A program made the translations under genes and the position numbers. 16,506 bases of DNA from Brevundimonas sp. UBA986 (GTDB taxonomy: Bacteria > Pseudomonadota > Alphaproteobacteria > Caulobacterales > Caulobacteraceae). The stretch is from contig DBBK01000273.1 of NCBI GenBank assembly GCA_002292165.1, forward strand, positions 1 through 16,506, in the 5' to 3' direction. Each line of letters begins with the position of its first letter. Within the stretch, counting starts at the first letter, position 1. Shown here piece by piece: positions 7,555 to 12,816 of this stretch. The notes below the pieces were generated by a model. The model made no database searches. It was not told where the DNA came from and worked only from the letters and a program-made list of their open reading frames with translations.

Positions 7555-8679
7555 CTAGTCCAAAACCGGTTTGTCGCCGGTTTGTGCGGCGCGTTTCTGG
7601 TTCATTCGAGACATCAGGTCAAGAGCCACCGCGTCACCTGAGACGTACTTTGTGAGCAGAGCGTCAACGTCCTTCTCCGACCAGCCCATGATGAGCGCGA
7701 TGTCGGCCTTGGGCGCCCCCGCGATATAGAGGCGGGTCGCCGCTGTGCCCCGCACGTCGTGGAAGCGGATGCCGGTCAGACCCGCATCCCGCTTTGCTTC
7801 CAGGATCATCGTCTTGAGGCCGTCCTTGGTCCACGGGCGCTTTTTGGTGTTGGTCAGTACGATGGTGGACCGCTTGGGTATTTCCCCCAGCAATGTCCGG
7901 GCTCCCGGGGTTAGCGGGATCAGGGCTTGCCGGCCCTTCTTGCTGGTCCGCCAGACGATGCCCTCGGAGCCGATGGCGCTCCAGGTTAGGGATACGAGGT
8001 CCCCGAGCCTCATGCCCGTCTCAGCGGCCAGTCGAATGGCCCATCCGAGTTCCGTGCTGGCCTTGGCGCAGAAGGCGGCAATGTCGGCATCAGACCAGAT
8101 GATGTCCGATCGGTCGGCCCTGTGCAGGCGCGGGACGTCTTCGGTCGGCTTGGCCTGCGTCAGGCCCCGGCCCCGGCTCCATTTGAACAGGCGCCCGACC
8201 GTCTGCATTGCGTAGTCGGCGGCGCGAGGCGTGTCGGCCCACTCGTCGCGCCAGTCGAGCAGATCGGTCTTGCTCTCCAGCCGGTCGAACAGGGCGACCT
8301 TCCAGTCCCCGAACTCGGCATCGAACGATTTGAGGTAGTGGGCGTAGGCGGTCTGGCTGGACTTGCCCAACTTCGCCCACTCCGGGGAGGCTTTGAAGGC
8401 ATAGATGAGGCCGCGCACGAAGGCCTTGTCGTCGGTTCGCTTGACGGGCTGGCGGGCCTTGTCGAGCCGGTCCAGCGTTTCGCGTTTCCCCAACTCGCGC
8501 TCCATCGCCAGATTGGCGGCGGCGAGGTTGCCGCCCTCGGCCCGGGCGATCAAATCGCCGCCTCGGAAGGCATAGGCGTAGACCGCCACTCGCCCGCCGC
8601 TAAGCCGCTTGGTCGCCTTGTGAAGACCGGACAGCCTTGCGCGCACGTCGGCGATCCCTCGCTTGCTGGAGTTCGTCAT
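7555..8679 (-). CDS. int: Tyrosine recombinase (phage integrase)
   Basis: A 374-residue site-specific recombinase. The N-terminal half (about 80-185) is a core-binding, SAM-like domain. The catalytic domain keeps the usual residues: Arg224 in AETGMRLGDL, Lys248 in RTSKKGRQ, His307 and Arg310 in FHDVRGTAATRL, Trp333 in MGWSEKD at the second-histidine position, and nucleophile Tyr345 in LTKYVSGD. It should be active and catalyse insertion and excision between attP and attB. It is the last gene of the leftward operon; its first 80 bases overlap the preceding gene in another frame, and an AGAGG ribosome site lies 3 bases before the ATG. It ends 28 bp from tRNA-Lys, the likely integration site. 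No excisionase is recognised beside it. Confidence 0.95.
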   Translation of the reverse strand: MTNSSKRGIADVRARLSGLHKATKRLSGGRVAVYAYAFRGGDLIARAEGGNLAAANLAMERELGKRETLDRLDKARQPVKRTDDKAFVRGLIYAFKASPEWAKLGKSSQTAYAHYLKSFDAEFGDWKVALFDRLESKTDLLDWRDEWADTPRAADYAMQTVGRLFKWSRGRGLTQAKPTEDVPRLHRADRSDIIWSDADIAAFCAKASTELGWAIRLAAETGMRLGDLVSLTWSAIGSEGIVWRTSKKGRQALIPLTPGARTLLGEIPKRSTIVLTNTKKRPWTKDGLKTMILEAKRDAGLTGIRFHDVRGTAATRLYIAGAPKADIALIMGWSEKDVDALLTKYVSGDAVALDLMSRMNQKRAAQTGDKPVLD

Positions 8680-8803
8680 CTGCCTCTACCTGGGGGGCAG
8701 CCGTCAAGACCTCGAAGCCGCCGTCGGGGTGGACGGTGACCCCGGTGACCGTGAGGCCGGCGCGCTGGAGCGTCTTCACCGTCTTGTGGATGGTGGCGCT
8801 CAC
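8600..8803 (-). CDS. Small protein overlapping the integrase start
   Basis: A 67-residue protein from a GTG start with a very strong ribosome site (AGGAGGGG) about 5 bases upstream. GTGA overlaps the upstream stop by four bases. The N-terminal half (TVKTLQRAGLTVTGVTVHPDGGFEVLT) predicts one helix and a beta hairpin. The second half is a highly charged helix (DDELQQARDRRRARK). Its last 80 bases overlap int in a different frame, tying the two translations together. Small proteins of this shape are common just before integrases in alphaproteobacterial prophages; a role as excisionase or integration helper is possible but not shown by any motif. Confidence 0.7.
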   Translation of the reverse strand: MSATIHKTVKTLQRAGLTVTGVTVHPDGGFEVLTAAPQVEADDELQQARDRRRARKAVRSSQGDQAA

Positions 8804-9138
8804 CCGCCCCTCCTGTCTTCAGTAGAGAGGGCAGCGGCAGCGCGGCGGTAGTCGTCAGTGAGCAGTCTGAACTTCGCCCACTCCCCGTCTGGCGCGCGAG
8901 GAATGCCCTCTTCCGGCCAGCCCTCCAACTCGCGAGCGCAGGCAGCGAAAGGTTCCAAGGCCGCTCTCATCCCCTCTATCTGGTTGATGAGGGAGAGGAC
9001 GACTTGAGGGCTAGCGGCCTGATTGAAGGCTTCCAATGACCGAACAGCGGCGAAATAGTCAGGGTTCGTGTTGTCGGCTTCAGAAGCCTCAGCCAGACGC
9101 TTCAGTTCTTCCAGATCGAGAGGGGTAAGGTCAGGCAC
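8800..9138 (-). CDS. Ea22-like phage accessory protein
   Basis: A 112-residue protein. The open frame extends to 9312, but the GTG at 9138 is preferred because it overlaps the end of the upstream gene by eight bases and has GGAAGAG just before it. Residues about 30-60 read RSLEAFNQAASPQVVLSLINQIEGMRAAL, the typical wording of lambda Ea22-like and related phage early accessory proteins (a short helical unit, N/SPxVVLxLI). The rest is acidic and helical. The molecular role of this family is not established. It overlaps the next gene by GTGA. Confidence 0.7.
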   Translation of the reverse strand: MPDLTPLDLEELKRLAEASEADNTNPDYFAAVRSLEAFNQAASPQVVLSLINQIEGMRAALEPFAACARELEGWPEEGIPRAPDGEWAKFRLLTDDYRRAAAALSTEDRRGG

Positions 9139-9367
9139 CGTCTCTTCCCTCCAGACCATCGGCGGTTTGGCGCATCTGCTGGACCAGATCATACAAGGCG
9201 TCAGCCCACATCCGTAGGCGGAACGGCGGGTCTCTGAGGTCGTCGCCCCAGAAGTCCACCATCTCCGCGACAACGTCTGTTCCGTCGCCCGGCTTGAGGA
9301 CGACCATGCCACCCCAATATGCGCGCTCTCGGCGGCTCTTCGCGAGGTCGATTAGATCACCGGCCAT
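9131..9367 (-). CDS. Phage hypothetical protein, 78 residues
   Basis: No family recognised. The ATG at 9367 lies inside the upstream gene (11-base overlap), with AAGGGAG about 9 bases before it. The protein starts MAGDLIDLAKSRRERAYWGG, continues with a central aspartate- and tryptophan-containing stretch (VVAEMVDFWGDDLRDPP), and ends in a helix rich in Met and Gln. No signal peptide or membrane segment is seen, so it is a small soluble protein. It belongs to the integrase operon and overlaps genes on both sides, which supports that it is translated. Confidence 0.65.
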   Translation of the reverse strand: MAGDLIDLAKSRRERAYWGGMVVLKPGDGTDVVAEMVDFWGDDLRDPPFRLRMWADALYDLVQQMRQTADGLEGRDGA

Positions 9368-9773
9368 GTGCGTCTACTCCCTTATGGGGTTGGGAATATT
9401 GATCTTTTTGGGGTTCATTCCCTTCGGGAATACCGCAGGTGCTGGATGACACGCTCTGTCCAGCCTTAGCCAAGGCCAGCGCTTCCCACACCGCCGTGAC
9501 CTGCTGCGGCGATAGCTCGTAGTCGCCGAAATACTTGTAGCTGTAGGTGTCCTGAACGAAGGCAAGACGCTCTTCTCGCTTCCCGCCATAAAGGGCCCAG
9601 CACTCTTCGTTGGCGCAGCGGCGAAGGCTCGGCGCGTCAGCCCAAGAGCGATCTGGCTGGCGAAGCTGAACCGGCTCGGTGACCAGAGGCTTGTAGCATT
9701 CAGAGCAGGTGGCGGGCGCATCATCCTGTGCGGTAGGTACGGAGCCGCTTTGCGGCGAAGTCTCCTCAATCAT
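9357..9773 (-). CDS. Putative zinc-ribbon phage protein
   Basis: A 138-residue protein. An earlier ATG at 9791 is possible, but GGAGG stands 5 bases before the ATG at 9773, so that start is chosen. Two cysteine pairs, ATCSECYKPL (Cys23, Cys26) and RRCANEECW (Cys53, Cys58), make a likely single zinc ribbon. A helical part follows (LSPQQVTAVWEALALAKAG). The N-terminal SVPTAQ and C-terminal STCG segments are each encoded by a palindromic repeat (9724-9765 and 9417-9443) also found in other genes here, so the protein is a core flanked by two repeat-derived segments. Function unknown; nucleic-acid or protein binding is possible. Confidence 0.65.
   Translation of the reverse strand: MIEETSPQSGSVPTAQDDAPATCSECYKPLVTEPVQLRQPDRSWADAPSLRRCANEECWALYGGKREERLAFVQDTYSYKYFGDYELSPQQVTAVWEALALAKAGQSVSSSTCGIPEGNEPQKDQYSQPHKGVDAHGR
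9417..9443 (+). repeat. Palindromic coding repeat, copy A
   Basis: ATTCCC-TTC-GGGAAT (9417-9431) is a perfect 6-bp hairpin overlapping the 13-mer TACCGCAGGTGCT (9431-9443). On the coding (minus) strand the order is 13-mer, then hairpin, encoding STCG followed by IPEGN near the C-terminus of the zinc-ribbon protein. The same 13-mer with a different stem recurs at 12444-12483 and 14701-14742. Confidence 0.7.
9724..9765 (-). repeat. Palindromic coding repeat, copy D (inverted orientation)
   Basis: On the minus strand the order is GGAGACTT, hairpin GCCGC-AAA-GCGGC, TCCGTACC, then TACCGCACAGG. Copies B and C show GGAGACT, hairpin, (G)TCCGTACC, GCAGGTGCT on the plus strand, so this is the same element family turned round. 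It encodes part of the N-terminal ETSPQSGSVPTAQ segment of the zinc-ribbon protein. Confidence 0.55.
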
Positions 9774-9834
9774 CCCGGCCTCCAGTCTCATGGATTGGTG
9801 AAGGGGTAGCGTAGTATTCGACTTCCCAGCTCAT
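9766..9834 (-). CDS. Possible 22-residue linking ORF
   Basis: A very short frame starts MSWEVEYYATPSP and ends GGRDD. It starts by overlapping the upstream stop (ATGA) and stops eight bases inside the next gene. GGAG lies 8 bases before its ATG. Without it the only non-overlapping gap (57 bp) in the whole integrase operon would fall here. It could be a leader peptide that couples translation, the remnant of a longer protein, or chance. No family is recognised. Confidence 0.35.
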   Translation of the reverse strand: MSWEVEYYATPSPIHETGGRDD

Positions 9835-10019
9835 GACAGAGTCTCCGCGAAGGCTTTCTTTTCGTCGAAGTCGCCGGGGTACGACCACGACCAGAAGTCA
9901 CCCTTGGTCATCCGCACGCCGCCGGACTTGAACTGGACGATGCGATAGCCGTTCACGACCTCTTCCCGATCAATGTCGGTGTCGTCTGGGTCCGGTGCTG
10001 ACCAGAATGGGCGGCTCAT
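9831..10019 (-). CDS. Phage hypothetical protein, 62 residues
   Basis: Function not recognised. The frame is open back to 10073, but the ATG at 10019 overlaps the upstream stop by four bases (ATGA) and gives a coherent protein starting MSRPFWSAPDPDDTDID. The middle (VVNGYRIVQFKSGGVRMTKGDFWSWSYPGDFDE) is rich in aromatic residues and alternates like a small beta sheet, and the C-terminus is a short helix (EKKAFAETLS). Soluble, acidic at the N-terminus. It is part of the integrase operon. Confidence 0.65.
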   Translation of the reverse strand: MSRPFWSAPDPDDTDIDREEVVNGYRIVQFKSGGVRMTKGDFWSWSYPGDFDEKKAFAETLS

Positions 10020-10642
10020 CCCTTGGTCTCCGACATAAGGGCGGCGAACCGACCGTCGTTGAACTCGTCGCATGCTCGGACCCAGAGGTCGCCCTCCTCG
10101 CCGCGATACACGGTGACCTTGTCGTAATCGCAGAGGCCGGTGACCGTCTGAACCTGGGCCTCCCCGATGACCTCATATTCGGTCCCGCGCCCAAGGTGGC
10201 GATGCGTCGGCGTCCATCCCCCCTTCGCCTGCTGGGTTCCTGTCAGAGCGGCGAGAAGGACATCGGCTGACTGCCCGATCTTCATCAAGTCGCCCAGCAT
10301 TTTCTCGCCGTCGCCCGGACCCATTTCTTGCAGGCGAACCTCTTCAAGATAGGCGGCAGGCGGTTCCAGCGGGTTGCGTTCGACATAGCCGACCGAGCCC
10401 GCGTCGCTCCACACTTCAAGCCAAGAGAGGACGTTGGTCAGCGCCTCAACAGCCTCTCTCAGTTCCCCGGCATCCGGTTGGGCGGGGGCGGGATGGGTGT
10501 AGAGGGGGCCGCTTTCGACCGGATCACCACCTATCCACCGGCCCACAGGCTTCCCGTCACCGTAGCTCCAAGGTCCGCCGTCAGCGTCGAACCGCCACCG
10601 CCACGCCACCGGCTCCCGCTGAGAGGCAACCTGCCCCGTCAT
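10016..10642 (-). CDS. Phage hypothetical protein with GQVASQRE module and C-terminal DUF1653-like domain
   Basis: A 208-residue protein of mosaic build. The N-terminus GQVASQREPVAWRWRF, followed near residue 45 by SGPLYTHPAPAQ, is the opening found on many unrelated phage accessory proteins. A helical middle follows (about 57-140). The C-terminal part (HRHLGRGTEYEVIGEAQ...VTVYRGEEGDLWVR..EFNDGRF) looks like the small beta-rich phage and bacterial domain related to DUF1653 (YRHxKGxxYEVxG). The ATG overlaps the upstream stop by four bases. The same GQVASQRE box occurs in the gene at 11346-11966. The biological role is unknown; the domain likeness is by eye only. Confidence 0.7.
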   Translation of the reverse strand: MTGQVASQREPVAWRWRFDADGGPWSYGDGKPVGRWIGGDPVESGPLYTHPAPAQPDAGELREAVEALTNVLSWLEVWSDAGSVGYVERNPLEPPAAYLEEVRLQEMGPGDGEKMLGDLMKIGQSADVLLAALTGTQQAKGGWTPTHRHLGRGTEYEVIGEAQVQTVTGLCDYDKVTVYRGEEGDLWVRACDEFNDGRFAALMSETKG

Positions 10643-11046
10643 CGTCCGCCACCAATGTGGATCGCGGCGCGGGCGTCAGGCGCGACCGTGTATGCGCTCC
10701 AGCCTTCACGATCCTCGCGGTGATGCTCGTTGATGAAGCCATCGTGTGCCGCGCTCCACTGCCAGCCCATGATTTCAGCGCGGCGCTTGAACGCAGAATC
10801 GGCCTTGCTCAGCAGGGTCCAAGACGGGCGCGTCGCGCCAGTCTCGATGCGGCGAGCAACCAGATCAGCAGCATCGCAATGCTCGTGCACCTCAGCGATG
10901 CGCCGAATCTCAGCAGGGCTCGGCTCGGACGAGAAGTGGAAGCCGGTTTGCACGAGGTCTTCAGCCTCCATGATCTCCGCAACCACCTCGTGAAAATAGC
11001 GATGCCCGGCGGGAAGAGGCCGAGGCGGGTCTTGGCGAACGGTCAT
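10639..11046 (-). CDS. First gene of the integrase operon, hypothetical protein of 135 residues
   Basis: Function not recognised. The open frame runs to 11349, but that would cross the operator region and the regulator gene. The ATG at 11046 has GAGGAA 6 bases upstream and sits 32 bases below the -10 of the leftward promoter. Visible pieces: a Pro-rich start (DPPRPLPAGHRYFHEVVAEI), two central helices (about 40-75) and an aromatic, charged C-terminal region (FKRRAEIMGWQWSAAHDGF). Soluble. As first gene of the operon that ends in int it may be an early regulator or accessory protein, but no DNA-binding motif is evident. Confidence 0.7.
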   Translation of the reverse strand: MTVRQDPPRPLPAGHRYFHEVVAEIMEAEDLVQTGFHFSSEPSPAEIRRIAEVHEHCDAADLVARRIETGATRPSWTLLSKADSAFKRRAEIMGWQWSAAHDGFINEHHREDREGWSAYTVAPDARAAIHIGGGR

Positions 11047-11061
11047 ATTGCTTCCTCGTTT

Positions 11062-11163
11062 CGTATCTACGATTGAAGGAATATCGTACATATGATACGG
11101 TGTCAATAACGTACATACGAAAAGGTGTCTCTTGATCGAATCCCGTACATATGAAAAGCCCCG
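11062..11163. promoter_or_regulatory. Operator array of CGTACATAYGA direct repeats
   Basis: Copy 1 (11085-11104) and copy 2 (11110-11129) are identical at 17 of 20 bases, with the form CGTACATAYGAWAMGGTGTC. Copy 3 (11144-11163) keeps the first 15 bases with one change, and a weaker copy lies at 11062-11072 (9 of 11). Spacing is 23, 25 and 34 bases start to start. Copy 1 fills the spacer of the leftward promoter, copy 2 covers the ribosome site of the regulator gene, and copy 3 is inside its first codons. This is the layout of an autoregulated bidirectional operator. Confidence 0.7.
11078..11106 (-). promoter_or_regulatory. Leftward promoter of the integrase operon
   Basis: On the minus strand a perfect TTGACA (complement of 11101-11106) is followed after exactly 17 bases by TATTCC (complement of 11078-11083), then GAGGAA and the ATG at 11046. 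The spacer contains most of direct-repeat copy 1, so a protein bound there would block RNA polymerase. The -35 is ideal; the -10 is weak (3 of 6), as in promoters that are tightly regulated. Confidence 0.6.
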
Positions 11164-11335
11164 TGGCGTGGGACGGCGAAAAGAGTTTCCAGAGCGGATC
11201 ACGCTGCCCTTGGCAGAAGGCACGACCGCGCGCCTCGACGGCCTGCTGGAGGCGGGCGAGGATCGGGTCACGCTCATCCGCAAAGCCATCGACGCCGAAG
11301 CCAAGCGCCGCGAGAGAGGCAAGTCGAAAGCCTGA
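11132..11335 (+). CDS. Ribbon-helix-helix regulator (Arc/CopG-like)
   Basis: A 67-residue protein, the only plus-strand gene of the element, read from TTG 11132 with AAGGTG about 5 bases upstream; a later GTG at 11168 lacks a ribosome site. Residues 22-27 (RITLPL) fit the DNA-contacting beta strand, 31-40 the first helix (TTARLDGLLE), a Gly-Glu turn, and 45-61 the second helix (RVTLIRKAIDAEAKRRE). Such proteins bind direct or inverted operator repeats as paired dimers. The repeats at 11085-11163 flank and enter the gene, so it probably represses both itself and the divergent integrase operon. A TATGAT (11091-11096) could be its own -10. It converges on the next operon with only 10 bp between, and no terminator is obvious. 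An antitoxin role is possible but no toxin gene adjoins it. Confidence 0.75.
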   Translation: MIESRTYEKPRGVGRRKEFPERITLPLAEGTTARLDGLLEAGEDRVTLIRKAIDAEAKRRERGKSKA

Positions 11336-11345
11336 CCGCAAAGGC

Positions 11346-11966
11346 TCACGGCTTCACCTGTTGGGCTTGGGCGAGGGCTTCATCGATCTTCATCGAAAGC
11401 TCGGCGTATCCGCCGCTGTCCTCATCCAGAAGCCTCGGACACTCGCCCCGCACGATCGCAGTCAACTCGCTCAGCGCCTCCACCAGCCCGGAAACGTCAG
11501 AAGACTGGTCGGTGGGGGAATGGACTTTGACGCGAATGTTAGTCTCGAACGGGACGTCCATCCCCATGCGGATTTTATGGCCAAAGGTCGCCATCAGGTC
11601 CCAGAGCTGGAAGTCCGAAAACCCATCCGGATCAACCTTCGGGGGCAAATAGCGGCCCGCCGAGAAGGGCTCCCAATAAGCCTTATGCACCTCGCGACCG
11701 AGGTCGGTCAGCTTGACCTTGACCGTGTCGTTGACGTTCAGACTCTGCCAAGCCACCGCCTCGCGCTGAGAGGCTACCTGTCCGTCCGCCGGAGCGGGTA
11801 TCGCCGTCTTCGGCGATGAACCCTCATAGGCTGCGATCATGACGGCCCATGCACCCCGGAGAGCGTCGTCTTCATGGGTCATCTTGTAGGCGTGCTGTCC
11901 GGCCTTGAGCATAGCTTCAGTCGGCTCTCTCGGAACCAGCACGGCAGGAGAGGAAGAGGACGTCAT
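11346..11966 (-). CDS. Mosaic phage accessory protein
   Basis: A 206-residue protein, last of the right-hand leftward gene train. Residues 9-47 (VLVPREPTEAMLKAGQHAYK...AWAVMIAAYE) form the widespread phage N-terminal module with PREPTxxML. Then comes DGQVASQREAVAWQ, the box also at the start of the 10016-10642 protein, a unique central part (about 75-140), and HSPTDQSSDVSGLVEALSE, which matches the linker VHSSQEAVVPTAQTGDVSAL of the 14668-15264 protein with a six-residue gap. It is therefore a patchwork of modules shared with neighbours. The ATG overlaps the upstream stop by four bases. Function unknown. Confidence 0.7.
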   Translation of the reverse strand: MTSSSSPAVLVPREPTEAMLKAGQHAYKMTHEDDALRGAWAVMIAAYEGSSPKTAIPAPADGQVASQREAVAWQSLNVNDTVKVKLTDLGREVHKAYWEPFSAGRYLPPKVDPDGFSDFQLWDLMATFGHKIRMGMDVPFETNIRVKVHSPTDQSSDVSGLVEALSELTAIVRGECPRLLDEDSGGYAELSMKIDEALAQAQQVKP

Positions 11967-12265
11967 TGGTCCGAGACCTTCTTGTTGGCGCGCTTGAGAG
12001 CGGCATCAGGATCAGCGTGATAGTCAGCGTCCCACGCCCACCAGAACCCGGTGCGCAAGAGCCGCATGTCGTATGTGGCCCACGTCTCGGACCACTCATC
12101 GCCAGCCGCCGAGAAGGCCGCCGAAGCCATGTTCGCGATGATCCGGAACGGCAGGAGCAGGCAGGACACGGGGGCTACCCACAGAGCCGCCAGTGGCAGG
12201 CAGGCGACCAGAGCGGCGCGGCGGAGCGGGACACTGCGAATGCCGAGGATGCGCTTGTCAGACAT
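11963..12265 (-). CDS. Small membrane protein, 100 residues
   Basis: A 100-residue protein. A basic start (MSDKRILGIRSVPLRR) leads into one long or two short hydrophobic segments (about 17-40, AALVACLPLAALWVAPVSCLLLPF), followed by an amphipathic stretch (NMASAAFSAAGDEW) and a tryptophan-rich polar tail ending in KRANKKVSDQ. Inner-membrane location is expected, with the C-terminus side uncertain. No holin, spanin or exclusion motif can be named, though small membrane proteins of temperate phages often act in superinfection exclusion. It overlaps the upstream gene by one base (TGATG) and the downstream gene by four. Confidence 0.65.
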   Translation of the reverse strand: MSDKRILGIRSVPLRRAALVACLPLAALWVAPVSCLLLPFRIIANMASAAFSAAGDEWSETWATYDMRLLRTGFWWAWDADYHADPDAALKRANKKVSDQ

Positions 12266-12594
12266 CAGCGCTCCTCCCTATGGTCGATAAGGGCTCGGGC
12301 ACGGCGGAGAAGACCAACGCGCACTGCGAGCTTCGAGGTGTCGCTGTCGGACGGATAGACCTCGGCATCGCAGACCGCCGCGAACTCCGAAACCAGGGCC
12401 TCCAGCTGGGCTATCCGTTCCTGTGTAGTGGGGGGAATGGGGAGGAGACTACCGGCTTCGCCGTCCGTACCGCAGGTGCTTGCCGCAATCGCCTCATGCG
12501 CAGCGGTAGCCTTCTCCATGGTATCAAAGCCGAGCAGGACTCGGTGATACGACATGTACGGCTCGCTGATGATGTAATCAGGCTTCGGTATCAT
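12265..12594 (-). CDS. Phage hypothetical protein carrying a repeat-encoded STCG insert
   Basis: A 109-residue protein. The frame is open to 12789, but the ATG at 12594 overlaps the upstream stop (ATGA) and gives the natural start MIPKPDYIISEPYMSYHRV. Residues 39-42 are STCG, encoded by the palindromic repeat at 12444-12483. Here the repeat sits in the middle of the protein, between helix AAHEAIAA and a Pro-rich linker (LLPIPPT). A C-terminal coiled-coil-like helix pair follows (ERIAQLEALVSEFAAV and VGLLRRARALI). The two sides of the insert look like different modules. Function unknown. Confidence 0.65.
   Translation of the reverse strand: MIPKPDYIISEPYMSYHRVLLGFDTMEKATAAHEAIAASTCGTDGEAGSLLPIPPTTQERIAQLEALVSEFAAVCDAEVYPSDSDTSKLAVRVGLLRRARALIDHREER
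12444..12483 (+). repeat. Palindromic coding repeat, copy B
   Basis: GGAGACT, then the hairpin CGGC-TTC-GCCG (12453-12463), TCCG and TACCGCAGGTGCTTGC. It aligns with copy C at 14701-14742 almost throughout except in the stem, which differs but still pairs. It is translated in frame on the minus strand as STCGTDGEAG. Confidence 0.75.
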
Positions 12595-12815
12595 TGGGCT
12601 TTCCACTTCATGTGATTGCGGGCGTAGACGACCCAGAGGGCGATATTCATGGGGATCAGTCCCCACGACGAAGAGGCGATGATCCAGATCAGCCAGAGTG
12701 CCTGATTGCCGAGCCCAACAGCCCACGCATGGCGGTGCTTGTTTCCCGCCAGAACAGTCATCCAGATCGTGATCGCGGATAGCAGCCACGGCAGGCCAAA
12801 GATGAGGATGCTCAC
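12591..12815 (-). CDS. Small phage membrane protein (PnuC-like outline)
   Basis: A 74-residue protein from a GTG start two bases after the previous stop. Three hydrophobic segments are visible: about 3-20 (ILIFGLPWLLSAITIWMT), 33-50 (VGLGNQALWLIWIIASS) and 52-65 (GLIPMNIALWVVYAR). GNK..AW.VGL.NQALW....... SWGL.P is a recurrent wording in small phage membrane proteins that resemble one repeat of PnuC-type carriers. Too small to be a transporter alone unless it oligomerises. Holin-like function is a looser alternative. It overlaps the next gene by ATGA. Confidence 0.65.
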   Translation of the reverse strand: MSILIFGLPWLLSAITIWMTVLAGNKHRHAWAVGLGNQALWLIWIIASSSWGLIPMNIALWVVYARNHMKWKAQ

Positions 12816-12816
12816 T

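Noticed and set aside
8122..8739. Plus-strand 205-codon frame over the integrase
   Set aside because: Shadow of int; no ribosome site or domain, and int has all catalytic residues.
11062..11163. Repeats considered as replication iterons or a CRISPR array
   Set aside because: Only three or four copies of uneven spacing, no replication protein gene adjacent, no spacer-like unique segments of equal length; their overlap with a promoter and regulator gene fits an operator better.
11047..11349. Extension of the first operon gene back to 11349
   Set aside because: It would cross the promoter, the operator repeats and the regulator gene, and the translation there is Arg/Ser-rich with no structure.
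11326..11364. Possible bidirectional terminator between the regulator and the convergent gene
   Set aside because: Only a 4-bp AGCC/GGCT stem with no T run; too weak to annotate.
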